Source of the DNA: G041200185 sp041200185
GTDB lineage: Bacteria > Pseudomonadota > Alphaproteobacteria > BNTO01
Assembly: GCA_041200185.1 (NCBI GenBank)
Contig: CP165730.1
Coordinates: 992,001 to 1,056,000 of the forward strand
Length of the DNA: 64,000 bases
Direction of reading: 5' to 3'
Part shown: piece after piece, positions 15,001 to 20,451 of the stretch
Layout: each line of letters begins with the position of its first letter
How positions within the stretch are numbered: position 1 is the stretch's first letter
Translations under genes and position numbers: made by a program
Notes under the pieces: model-generated
Told to the model about the DNA's origin: nothing
Databases searched by the model: none
What the model saw: the letters and a program-made list of their open reading frames with translations, nothing else

Positions 15001-18000
15001 TGATTTCACGACTTCAGTCCGTCAAAGAATACCTTGCTCAAGACTGCGATTTCGAAATTGCCAGTACTCTCCACAGGTGCAATGCTGAACTTGATCTTCT
15101 TACTGATGTTTTCAACCCAAATCAAAACAATGATGCTGATTCTTGGATCCAAAAAATAAACTCTAATTCAGAGTTTCTCGATAAACTCCACACCGCCTTT
15201 GACCCAGAGGAATCTGAATCTCTAACAACTCTTTTGAATGGATTCAATACTTTTGTGCCTGACAGTGAAAATTGCCAGATGTTTCGGACACTTTCCCTCC
15301 TTGAAGCTCTTCAAACGAAGTTTTCTGCCACATCCAAAAATCTCGCCGAATTCACAGGTTATGCCTACGACACCAAAATCCGTTCCTACTTGCCTCCCGC
15401 CATTACTCAGACAACACTTCTTAATGAGCTAAAGATATACGCTCAAAAAACTCGCGCACTTCAGCTTAATGTGCATCAAATCCTTTCTAATATCCTCGAC
15501 GCCCGATACATCATTTCTACTAACCTAGGCACAAAAGTGATCCGATTCGCCAATGATCTTTTAAAACGATCGCAGCAAATCAAAGTATTGTATAAACTTT
15601 GCCAAGAGAGACCTCTTTGTCCAAAGTGGTCCATTTGTGCCTGCCAAGGATGCGACCTTTGCGAACATGAGTCCCCGTGCGGTCAATGCGTTCTTTGCAG
15701 TAACACTTGCCTTGCCTGCCAGGAACCTGAGAAAACATACTGCTATTACATTTGGCAAATCGCTTCCGAAATTGCTCTTCTTGCAAACAATTTCTCTGAT
15801 TTCGTATCACAATCCGTTAATACTTGTTGTGAAGAACCCTTCAAAGTCCTTTTCAGAACTATCAAACCTATCAGTGACTTCGCAGCCATTTTCTCAGCAA
15901 TCGTCTCATCCGATTCCATTCACAACGTTGAAGCTCTGACGGAGTTCACCACTCTCCTCATCCAAGGCCTTACAACTCTTGAGAGCAACTTCTCATCTCT
16001 CGTTTCAAATTGCGAATCCGCTAGAAGCGACCCTGACACGCACTGCAAAATGCACCGTCTAACAGATGACTTCAAAGCCGTTTATTCTACATTTTATCCT
16101 TATGACAGTAATTCTGAAGATGAAAGTAGTACTGATAGCTTCATTTCAGCTCTTCAAGATTTTATTAACACTTACTCCATCACTCCTCCTGTTTTCGAAA
16201 CAACTGAAACGTATAATCATGTCTGTTCTGATCTCGAATTCGTTCTTCCAATTTTCTCTAGGTTTTTGCAACAAATAACAACAGCTTTCCACGACCGTGT
16301 AGACTCCTTTTCCCAAAACAGCAGTCTGCAAAGTGACCTGTTAAAAAATCTTGGAATGATTTATGAGCTTCTCATGGAAATCTCCCAGTACTTCCAAGCT
16401 CTTCAAATTTCTGATCGTCCACTCTGCAGAATCTGTCCAACAGAAATCATCAATGCCAACCTGCTATCTACGCAACTAAACTTTGCCAAACTCGCTGATG
16501 AATTCCTCATCCTCCGAAATATTTTGCGAGGCAACTCTTGCTGTGCTGATTTTGAAGCTACTCTTTCAACAACTGTTGCTACTCTTACCACTTTTGCTCA
16601 GAACTTTGACCTCTTTGCCCAAGTTGTTCAACCACTGAATGGAATCCTCCATGGTGAAGGCATCTCTGAACTCGAATCACTTCAATCCGCCCTCACATTC
16701 ATCGATACGACTCTTGTCCGTTTTCTTTCAGTCCGTCAGCAACTTCCACCCATAACACTTGTTAACTCCTGCTATGCCGACCAACTCATTGCTCCTCTAA
16801 CAGCCATCAACGAGGTTTTTGAGGAACAGCTTCATTCCGTGCTTAATTCCTGGCTTATTAAGCTCGGAGCTACTCCCATCCTAACTCAAGAAATAAAAGA
16901 TAAGTCTGAAGTGCCACTTTTACTCGAAATGCTTTTGACAAACTTTGAAAGTCTTATTACTTCATCTCAAAAACTTACAGCAAAAATCTTAACTGAACCG
17001 CTGTCGGCTTCACCCCATACCGGGTTTGTTACAACCCTACAGTCTTTTGTACAAACGTTGGAACGCCTGGCTCAACACGCTCACGACCTTGCCCAGACAT
17101 CATCCTTGGTTCCTTTCTGTACCACAAAAGACACCCAAGTCCCTACAGCAACACTAGCTAATCAGTGCAATATACTGACTCAGATCTTTGCTTCATTTGT
17201 TTCAAAGATTGAGTCTTATAAGGACCACGACCTTCTCAACTCTCTACACACCCTTTGCTACGAATACCACTGTCTCTCAAACCTCTTTCCTCTTCTTGGT
17301 TTCCTGCCTCATCTCGACGAAAGTCTTAATGATACAAATGGGAACACACCTCTATTTTCTGATTTCTTTACTTCCTGTCTTCATAGTCTACAAACACTGC
17401 AAAATGCTTTTGTTCTTCTTAACGAAGACTTTACGTCCGTAACTCATCAAGATCTGGATGCAATAGTCCTAACCCTTCAAAAGCTTACCTCTGACGGCAA
17501 AACATTCCTACAAGAGTCTGGCTTTGACCTCATTGAGGATACTCCATGGATAAATGAAATTTCTGGATCCAACCTCCTGCCACATATCGCTTTCGCATTA
17601 GAACAATTCCAAAAAGATACAGCTCAAATATCCGATGCGTTAAACTCTCTTGCTGAGCGTTGTACTTACCTTAATATTCAAGTTGATAACCCATCAACTC
17701 TTTCCATTCTAAAAAACAACATAAAATTCATCAAAAATATTATGGAAATTCTTGGAGATGTCGGTTGGCAACTGTCTAACAACTATCCTAACCTCACAAC
17801 TGATATCACATCATCTGAAGCCTCCCTTCAAACGCTCATCACTGCCTCACAAACCCTCCTTAACGTTCTCACTCCAAAATCCACAGAGAGCTCAATAGGT
17901 GTCCTCGACATCATCCCACAATGGACACAGAGCCTCTCTTACCTTACATCCATCACGAAGGAAATGACTCTCAATATCTCAGAAATCTCCCTTTCTGACG

Positions 18001-18764
18001 ACTACGAGCCTCAACTCTTAGAAACCTTCGCTTCCTTTGCGTCCTTCACACCGTGGTTCCAAGCCCTCTACAAAAGTCTTTCAAGAAATAATCTGACTTT
18101 CTCTCATTTATCCTCCTGTCTTTCCGCCGCCGACAAAGACTGTCCTTTACACTTACTCACAGAAAAATTTCTTCATCTCTCCGAACTATTTGCTACAAAG
18201 ACCGTAGCTATCCCTTCACTGTCGTGCGCGAGTACAAACTCTCAAAACCTCCGTCAGCTCGCCCGCGCTACAGTAGAGTTTACTCGTGCTCTCCGCACAT
18301 TAGCCGACTCCTGTGCCACAACCCATCTTTCAACTCACCTCGAAATTGATAGTTCTGCCCTCCTTTCGACCATCCTATCGATATCACCAATAACAGAAAC
18401 CATTTCCGACCTTTCGCAACTTTTAAGCCATGCCAATACAGACCTCCTTTTCAGCGTAATTTCTCAACTCTTCACCGAAGTTCGCAATGCTATTATCCTG
18501 CTTCTTGAAACTCAAAACATCGTTCGAGTTGAAAGAGTTCACGACCAAATCGACGCTATTACTCGCTCTGATACCGGTGAAACCCTCATTGACAATCTCT
18601 TCACCCCCCTCGTCTGGGAGGATGGAACACCACGGATCAATCTCCGTGGTCAAATCCAACTCTCACCAAATTCCCTACTCAACCGAACAGGGGCAACCTC
18701 CCTCGACGCACGTTCCTTTGCTCTTCAGCTCTTTGGCAACAATTTCGTTCAAACGAAACTTTAG
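3..18764 (+). CDS. Giant cysteine-punctuated helical repeat protein (5' end outside window)
   Basis: I do not recognise this protein. The frame is open from the first complete codon of the window, so the TTG at 93 is probably not the start and the gene begins to the left; 6253 codons plus a TAG stop are visible. The sequence is almost entirely amphipathic helix, rich in Leu, Phe, Gln, Asn and Ser and poor in Gly. It is punctuated by CxxC pairs followed about 35-43 residues later by a CC pair. CxxC starts at 3927, 4548, 5181, 7842 and 16425; CC starts at 4056, 4653, 5934, 7956 and 16539. The CxxC pairs at 3927, 4548 and 5181 are 207 and 211 residues apart, so the unit is about 205-215 residues and about 29 units would fit. 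A knuckle with 11 Cys lies at 15618-15743. No membrane span or enzyme motif is evident in the visible part. The Cys content and the secreted relative at 62653 suggest an exported, disulfide-braced rod (inference). The coding strand is strikingly G-poor. Confidence 0.85.
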   Translation, partial: AETATELQEVFKGRKDTALKKLCILPVRKALSQCVGTIESFIDSITNGSTNHPPLLTNPFEPLKKILSNSAYEEDLPQALYEIATPFGNIPKDSSDEDSLKDSVSKLLKTLAFLPDAIYAILEESELCKTFYNSCFNFLRSFQNYAENFVTFLQNDDLSATFCGLEEYAEAWDQAPLERINSIRFAIDRALDEVDKSQHLCPLKTELSLFQNSILPLCATLQQRLDSLQDVESDEYFAVAPFVHEEEPFNNDNTLTWAQSVIANLNTLFEVSNENSATSSINSFDDTVAAFNVLPTFLKQLLLVASETRLAHPNAAAFYQNLSSFLQHAYEAFVLSDFSDCGICHLSAMEIRNGFQQWNNILNLSKHLCDKVVAELSTCHSCKNLVQPLTLLETALNRTSELLYSVAFYIATEHKPNYDVLHRLMDTLSRPNSQNLFCTDGASLIGELVSQLDSFNEILSSYLPEAHASTSPSKFTQDEINSCRLIESLVSRVVAHSARLVSALRLVLVNIHAPPVASPWESLNFIAERAESFLSSIHEILTSNNIGCCSCSNEFYRLSFQSLHSFIKTTSSLLRQVARIWQSYADRPTLAGAILTVHNFSQIFSAILGTLPDDNKLLDPSVSLSNLSSFLNKLSTINDFDVNAVPISFQSLWTTELHCEPTLSNLYKEIEQLRALPERASSFFRVLQHQFDKKVNFYTTETTQYVQLIRDFGQLWNNTSNFFNTPLELSLQDDTIALPLLDDSSLENFLKITDLLEDTCQILVNKPSCCLRKINFLQQAQAALSEICETVEQLSPENLDKAADIPIHLNALMPETVLSCFSLSDKLPPLEGGRVRCNDVEALLHRISQLSARAAAGLDVLYRQDFTTLADESLKEWIDCLNPTLRSLMNLKTKITTDAVTALTCPLCNTVAIEQEFLCISNTLESAIESVAAIQDKLTRIASQKRVQALFELSTFTDSLIAFWNQQFSKINWFEGSDENREHAVLLENVLSNLRTDVIPALMNWSASPEKIGLASQACQSFKTFAFLFASLADFKLNNTQAFVLPDDSIFIKNCIYTLTNNIVKNLQAFNSEVLANYSICSKLEERLPHTAFLRICHDFCDLATSLAQSLDFGPATFFEETQQNELRTALYSLAHAFTQFDTFSYTCCAALADSFPEILKHLNALTRNLTILDEISGHEEKLQELTDEAAQKILENLSGSSLSSPEDSVQILHSLSTVIAEFTNALNDGESALPQLRPLALSDPCTAVEVLATRYHNGLANLLRLVQSIVLKMESYPSLGASTDLKEKILNLSTMASSFTDLYRNILCKNCKNECLHSNSSLQHQERVIEYLTLQLQGVIEELADSFTNKCCSVESEYIHNISNEVEQIVDIFDHITPSQVVTYTPNTKLQQIFVDFVNLLSEENFSLAAHTSQQSLDKLLTSLQNLGLELYNTFTCEVIQQPIIISKFSCQQKHEDILNLYDYLQRFTNCVRKLHIGVADLVFEFNPSAQDFLLSLADVVGTLAERSPPLPSACKNCRSFSPNLSLQEPLRDLESALLQLHHHLEQFNCCRNPSQELLEFLEAFRTEQQNLQAVLQHLVQQRMPETAHASEFWVKTRTALESFHSNFRNFVDHADDLANLTQAFQKHSSLLQTLYGEILSDTLSTSHHPDGGDCKSLSYTLCKITQSLETTTRDLNHLQLLWNQVDLNYSLEQISGIKICDDLLQMIYQELIQFFETPHGHFYSCPTCQLPTELEKLQLLKAFQAYQQTLAGCLDLLQEQVENKALKEKMEIVQALRKLSHSLSVLAFYPIETVVLIRENDESASTDFEVDITNTSKLNSLLLAWDQGLDNLSTQLKEDPRQMVHVLTTLADNLLQAHKNLGGQDSTEFPITCSTPSDILTESEMTSLIKDLVQEGIMYLQQVLARFREHTFSVSPVLRETLIETSSFFDDLIGGFDSEDLLNTLTPYFASKLAQSCQDFSRACVELEQQMLSPQCCVDFTNALDEARQHFLLIAKNCQQLSNLADQDLLHESTRGRELDDFCTAFCDFVADFEKISQTVLTAPTELLCDHSNEFRSLQTSAIQHLRESSLAFLTFCQDPEDNVTSISQISPLSSTLSQQEKVHISLHQIFHTLQQVLKPALSQVLEYTLRTFDVAYDPNCSKNIKTIKDHLAAWLSALRSFIQGPRILCSSLQEEFLLNLIHQEGSDISELLEDIEFNIKQRCLFPVAESLDTFVSELKKHTAFLSTLSQRQGFLNTQTVLELVDPIASVLDTLHFDLQDFNVTNTEALCDFLNNIPYNETLNRQLEIMIQRLGLEAPDPAVSWKSMGAPCDRITEVLQEICKEMHLYAPELIKLTKLQAETGSQQIYESIQEIAKLASPKDINKGSIYGTFYTIFKACQELLLTYSDTELNLSDDLMDGFNELSDSLTSLSDIFLVERCATLARQYLTALYPPLHAFETHFLSFLTRASNGGITRTDTLKSILDEFIQSQGLLSIIRQMYTSLSSLLDPTHTQDSYCYAGYISSYFPALLEILTNVNTTLSSIEDTTTPPEVEISESACGKALPEARNYILQAINSAANAFKAGVDYIQTHGLKDILTQQEISIINQLSLCIKDVENIFNNMISNFKPLCTSCKEHEPSKTFLQRLSASISALHASFLHFTDTVRSFCCAPEKDIIFRTICSGIRGLVENYQTALTRFQQSATNNANTVNLHEESLLRHYETLLTTTNRILPILKDVLSLDVHTEDYTKKLRTLSEIFTPFVKEIITPQTPFSVSTQEFYASDMFSQLQQLLHHCRGFNSSLSGLIFLQEPDFVTINKELMKNLSCITDLLDYYNQQHLISHPQLNNKKISEVVKALQHTCYATTKILELDPAIKGGQREIVRLIQLCKTALSVLEVVDSTPLAESPNPLIDSLAPLCDTLLSLKPKNFPAHPPLMTSDFLTPLQKAWITFQGSPSWQAAVQLEQALSDIAGHFYTHILRLMKTYNSSFDESQSSSLAASLPSTSAGISLTQLGQTLQGLVDFMDRFNLHLQIDSSKVDLAKGLVETNNFLEFLTSLSSPLQYQINILFDFPHAAYNSQEFALILQTFIPTLNRGTVSLAALKDTVDRQENSLPLQDWLAYTQSLHLLSNTLELLPELSWSDLTELSSAISFWSETLDLTNLTKRTQSLNALTALLQQLFKVSNDESECLDDSNTFLHSISQLQQSAYQEKMHIASLISARLQQQLKENSCIRLDIAQNIFKILQQLENLPEEWLPLQEALASFAHQILSPDCCSPLVEAFQRLDSALKTFQTITAFLGQQQSLPDISDDRNRVVYEKIKGLTNKILCIHEELIKTPKFDCQNTGFVLSLSNLAEQTQNAVDSFTGLITSVLGWSPPVVQTPSLSLDSSCLKTEVFLSRCLHHLAKIPDQVSHTLDLLWPKPDLIYPNYFPIVTALRENLSPAVVALSDALHLRLLTLNTENLCLPHNVIHTEQCLDQAYTFLALLAPSSDTAAKQLDQFKFSGFGHAVHKYRETTNNLQTLLGTLASVAPTRFQEVASNLSSVPTELLKAQRLWQKTIDSLGNENDELSQLNLLQKHFEQASEILLNFISTLESLSQQFAADWHSSTLPPIIFCEEQIYEDLDYIRNDFNTINEIIANYFCDAFINTQILSLDLGDVFQSLEGFYNSLPERVARIQLLSPFPAQILGYHQPKENLPLLCHHLWFALTHSTCCEQHFQNLNVLQTTFSDVLLHLNLVASGNTTPEQNLTKEEILGNILNEISSSSFLIQEGTALLQNCLLRIEQLEFPTCFTESNPEALQPLSLWSENLTKITEHLLILAQNRAALYDLGNEKETTFLSLASQWDRIAPYYNEDIARLWMLLNNRLAEQNQTLNQMKALLKAKTLCFFHDAAHEYLSCFDIFQPFSSYIQSSTKALKFYKQSCYLRNTQHLSRIYQHLIHLSKIKELTFRNITFADTKTVLNLCKTVLSSLIIDLTKLPSQLPHSFDRFRSLGLIEQDLNSLHQSLDSYLKQYAISMTISCPDITSESYESLFSHLGNYLSTKLVNDFKEWLDKLSREDGLNDNERCYSESVSELCNLLGSLADIFEGLPNNPLVFCDKLTEGSEDKTNQGQSILAAACTTAANGIRSIQALCKSVDSILKNPTCCRQRAETLRSLAVELEGLHRCLSGAFKEIDEELLSDSSLPIASFAKNIQKTTTLMTSLCTTLSDLDIPPTFACPSPAIRAQTNTVLLPFVKEISKTLRIALSIFADPLSETTPPIELDPKRGCYCLSELISFTEKVLDTITNDIMNFNAKLAELPPFPAHDSALLALHNGVRQLFALSARLEKFYQSCNLQCIPCSTVTIDGILQRFSNISKAFEEMYFLLEKNRTHYHSMVFHAFVNAVDRFTQNFYQLWMPRANIMQSEDYLDLAQQTLVSINTQLISFVESFISLDSSQASALETFYEQSTQNFEASSTLLERALKMTNTFPPSILSLQPLYGAGLISDDFQRLRLCLGKITNLFMEKGLDTPDSEFHLLKEWQEHRHVLHQLTAALATSVWPTSSYIAQDAANTISLDCQKLCEEQTVFIENLRQKYLCENTLIPLRAIYTWLQNLQLCFDRADFLPDLSEDQHISFLQKAEEFKPALSTFIETFEGLPSPENNNGLTCNVSSSINTILEKSQDFQKALEPILAIFPQRTIATSEDISYINDRTWLYRKIVQKLSHIQKSLQQAWSRAAQCPVRTYRADSIQQLEDIHAFLQKLTTVVPASFYLIASCGQEDTTHEQLILSEIPECLNRINNDFNGLITYLKKTCCSHLVYKIFQFADKLELISKGLKTMQVAEAPSIADFLTQSSSIDGSLLIRAKDILQKIEDNHLNDWTQIFRSPNTPASNLLTCHSPHSTAFLDAWFIILNYFITEFKQNYEIDETTTEIQHPSVYNCQQTLAGIDVCFLAISKLNEAFILLESKLQDTHLIYSETYDFILLIQCFKSILENFKKLPSSMPSLTETFCEYCPEDIAGHLQTLLVPQENEVSTLISRLQSVKEYLAQDCDFEIASTLHRCNAELDLLTDVFNPNQNNDADSWIQKINSNSEFLDKLHTAFDPEESESLTTLLNGFNTFVPDSENCQMFRTLSLLEALQTKFSATSKNLAEFTGYAYDTKIRSYLPPAITQTTLLNELKIYAQKTRALQLNVHQILSNILDARYIISTNLGTKVIRFANDLLKRSQQIKVLYKLCQERPLCPKWSICACQGCDLCEHESPCGQCVLCSNTCLACQEPEKTYCYYIWQIASEIALLANNFSDFVSQSVNTCCEEPFKVLFRTIKPISDFAAIFSAIVSSDSIHNVEALTEFTTLLIQGLTTLESNFSSLVSNCESARSDPDTHCKMHRLTDDFKAVYSTFYPYDSNSEDESSTDSFISALQDFINTYSITPPVFETTETYNHVCSDLEFVLPIFSRFLQQITTAFHDRVDSFSQNSSLQSDLLKNLGMIYELLMEISQYFQALQISDRPLCRICPTEIINANLLSTQLNFAKLADEFLILRNILRGNSCCADFEATLSTTVATLTTFAQNFDLFAQVVQPLNGILHGEGISELESLQSALTFIDTTLVRFLSVRQQLPPITLVNSCYADQLIAPLTAINEVFEEQLHSVLNSWLIKLGATPILTQEIKDKSEVPLLLEMLLTNFESLITSSQKLTAKILTEPLSASPHTGFVTTLQSFVQTLERLAQHAHDLAQTSSLVPFCTTKDTQVPTATLANQCNILTQIFASFVSKIESYKDHDLLNSLHTLCYEYHCLSNLFPLLGFLPHLDESLNDTNGNTPLFSDFFTSCLHSLQTLQNAFVLLNEDFTSVTHQDLDAIVLTLQKLTSDGKTFLQESGFDLIEDTPWINEISGSNLLPHIAFALEQFQKDTAQISDALNSLAERCTYLNIQVDNPSTLSILKNNIKFIKNIMEILGDVGWQLSNNYPNLTTDITSSEASLQTLITASQTLLNVLTPKSTESSIGVLDIIPQWTQSLSYLTSITKEMTLNISEISLSDDYEPQLLETFASFASFTPWFQALYKSLSRNNLTFSHLSSCLSAADKDCPLHLLTEKFLHLSELFATKTVAIPSLSCASTNSQNLRQLARATVEFTRALRTLADSCATTHLSTHLEIDSSALLSTILSISPITETISDLSQLLSHANTDLLFSVISQLFTEVRNAIILLLETQNIVRVERVHDQIDAITRSDTGETLIDNLFTPLVWEDGTPRINLRGQIQLSPNSLLNRTGATSLDARSFALQLFGNNFVQTKL
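3927..16544 (+). repeat. CxxC...CC protein repeats, period about 205-215 residues
   Basis: Clear copies of the CxxC-helix-CC hairpin are encoded at 3927-4061, 4548-4658, 7842-7961 and 16425-16544, with 43, 35, 38 and 38 residues between the first Cys of each pair. Other copies keep only one half: CxxC alone at 5181, or CC alone near 2305, 3440, 5934, 9768, 11086, 12386, 14332 and 15823. Many gaps between CC pairs are near multiples of 600-650 bases. The units are very diverged from each other, so they are visible as protein pattern rather than DNA repeat. A self-alignment of the translation would define the boundaries. Confidence 0.6.
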
Positions 18765-18774
18765 CTCTCGTTTT

Positions 18775-20040
18775 CTATCCCTCTCGAAAGGCGACAACAG
18801 GATCAAGACGAGCCGCTCGAAACGACGGATATAAAGCCGCTAGTAACGACAAGACAATCGCCAAAGTAGCAATGCCCAACACCTCCCCCCCGTCCAGTTT
18901 GTACGGGAAGCTCGTCAAAAAATAAACTTCGGGATTAAACAATTCACGACCACTGATCTTCTGAAGAAAACCAATAATTCCTTCAAGATGAAGCGTTACA
19001 CAAATCCCCAAGACGACGCCCAAAATCGTACCGCATAGGCCGATCGCAGCACCCGTCATCATAAAAATTCGCATCACAGAAAAACGGCTCGCGCCAATCG
19101 TCTTAAGAATCGCAATATCCTTCGTCTTATCTTTAACCAACATCACAAGCCCAGAAATGATGTTAAACGAAGCTATAAAAATAATAAGCGTTAAAATAAG
19201 GAACATCACATTGCGTTCGATCTGCATCGCTTGAAAAAAGTGTGAGTCTCCATGTTTCCACCCCAAAACAACACAATCTCGGGGTAGCCAGCCCCGGATA
19301 TCCGCCACAACGGAATCATTCTTTTCCAAGTTATCGGTAAAAATCTCAAATTGTGTCAGCGCTCCTGGAAGCCCAAAAAAATCTTGAGCTGCCGTTAGAG
19401 GCATCATCACGACATTTTTGTCATACTCAATCATTCCCATCTCAAAGATCCCAGCCACGCAAAACTCACGCTGTTTGGGGACTGTCCCAAAAGGCGTTGC
19501 CTCTCCTTGTGGATCCATCAAGGAAACGAGATCTCCCTTCTTCAACCCCATAAGCTCAGCCATCCTTTTCCCTATCCAAACGACATCCCCTTCAAAATCA
19601 GCTTCTGTGCAAGACGTTAACAAGGCCTCCTTTAACATTTTGCGCTCATTGAGAGATCCCCAACTTAACCCTAAAGCCAAAACCCCACGCGTCTGTGTTG
19701 AACTGATGATGATCGATTGCCTTTCTACAAGCGGACAAACCTGCGTCACATGCTTCGTCATCTTCATTTTATTGAGCCAATCCTCATTTTCAGGTAGAGA
19801 CCCTCTGAGGCTGTAAACCATGGCATGTCCCTTCATGCCGATGATTCTCGATAGCAATTCTTCGCGAAAGCCGCCCATCACAGACATAACGATAATGAGA
19901 GTCGCGACTCCTAAGCAAATTCCTACAAAAGAAAAAGCCGTAATAACTGACAAGAAACCATCTTTTTTCTTTGTACGTAAATAACGTCCAGAAAGAAACC
20001 CCTCCCAATAGAGAGATTTGGACCACTTTATTTTCTTCAT
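18775..20040 (-). CDS. lolC: LolC/LolE-family lipoprotein-releasing ABC transporter permease
   Basis: Inner-membrane permease of the LolCDE system, which releases lipoproteins destined for the outer membrane. The 421 residues match the family in length. The N-terminus has the typical LSGRYLR motif followed by a membrane span at about 28-52, then a large periplasmic domain (about 55-265). A C-terminal FtsX-type domain has three spans (about 275-300, 320-350, 380-405) with the KTIGAS coupling segment and an FRAARLDPV ending. The ATG overlaps the stop of the Fis-type gene by 4 bases, so the two are co-translated. The partner ATPase LolD, usually next to lolC, is not here: the gene stops 10 bases from the stop of the convergent giant gene. 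LolC and LolE cannot be told apart with certainty. Confidence 0.9.
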   Translation of the reverse strand: MKKIKWSKSLYWEGFLSGRYLRTKKKDGFLSVITAFSFVGICLGVATLIIVMSVMGGFREELLSRIIGMKGHAMVYSLRGSLPENEDWLNKMKMTKHVTQVCPLVERQSIIISSTQTRGVLALGLSWGSLNERKMLKEALLTSCTEADFEGDVVWIGKRMAELMGLKKGDLVSLMDPQGEATPFGTVPKQREFCVAGIFEMGMIEYDKNVVMMPLTAAQDFFGLPGALTQFEIFTDNLEKNDSVVADIRGWLPRDCVVLGWKHGDSHFFQAMQIERNVMFLILTLIIFIASFNIISGLVMLVKDKTKDIAILKTIGASRFSVMRIFMMTGAAIGLCGTILGVVLGICVTLHLEGIIGFLQKISGRELFNPEVYFLTSFPYKLDGGEVLGIATLAIVLSLLAALYPSFRAARLDPVVAFREG

Positions 20041-20369
20041 CCTCTCTCCTCAACGTCCCTCAGCAGGGATGATAACTGATGCAATGCTTCCGTGTCCTTG
20101 CGCTCATTTAAAATCTCCTTCATCTTCTTGCGCAGTGTATTTCGATTTAACCCCAAAACTTTCGCTGCCCTTTGTTGGTTCCCTGCTGCTCTCAGTGTCA
20201 AAAACAACAAAGGTTTCTCGACCTCCACGAGAACGCGTTTATAAAGGCCTGGCGCTGGCAAAGTACCCTTGTGCTGTTCGAAGTAAACCTCCAAAACGTC
20301 GTACACAAGCTGGCCAAGATTTGGACGCGAAAGTCGCTCGTTAGCCACATATTCCACCACTGGGACCAA
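20037..20369 (-). CDS. Stand-alone Fis/NtrC-type DNA-binding protein
   Basis: A 110-residue protein equivalent to the C-terminal DNA-binding part of NtrC/Fis. Residues about 38-90 contain LPAPGLYKRVLVEVEKP and a helix-turn-helix, AAKVLGLNRNTLRKKMKEI, very like the end of alphaproteobacterial NtrC. There is no receiver or AAA+ domain, so it should act as a nucleoid or transcription factor and not as a sigma-54 activator. The longest frame starts at a TTG; GTG codons shortly downstream (the VVEYV segment) are alternatives and no strong ribosome site decides. It overlaps the lolC start by 4 bases. It could be a true Fis or a remnant of ntrC; the intact frame and coupling argue for a working gene. 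Confidence 0.8.
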   Translation of the reverse strand: MVPVVEYVANERLSRPNLGQLVYDVLEVYFEQHKGTLPAPGLYKRVLVEVEKPLLFLTLRAAGNQQRAAKVLGLNRNTLRKKMKEILNERKDTEALHQLSSLLRDVEERG

Positions 20370-20451
20370 ACCCCAGCGGAGTCTACCACAGGTCTGCGGT
20401 CAACTTCAAACTCGCCTCAAGATAGAAAATCTTCCCTAGCTTTCTGCCGTC

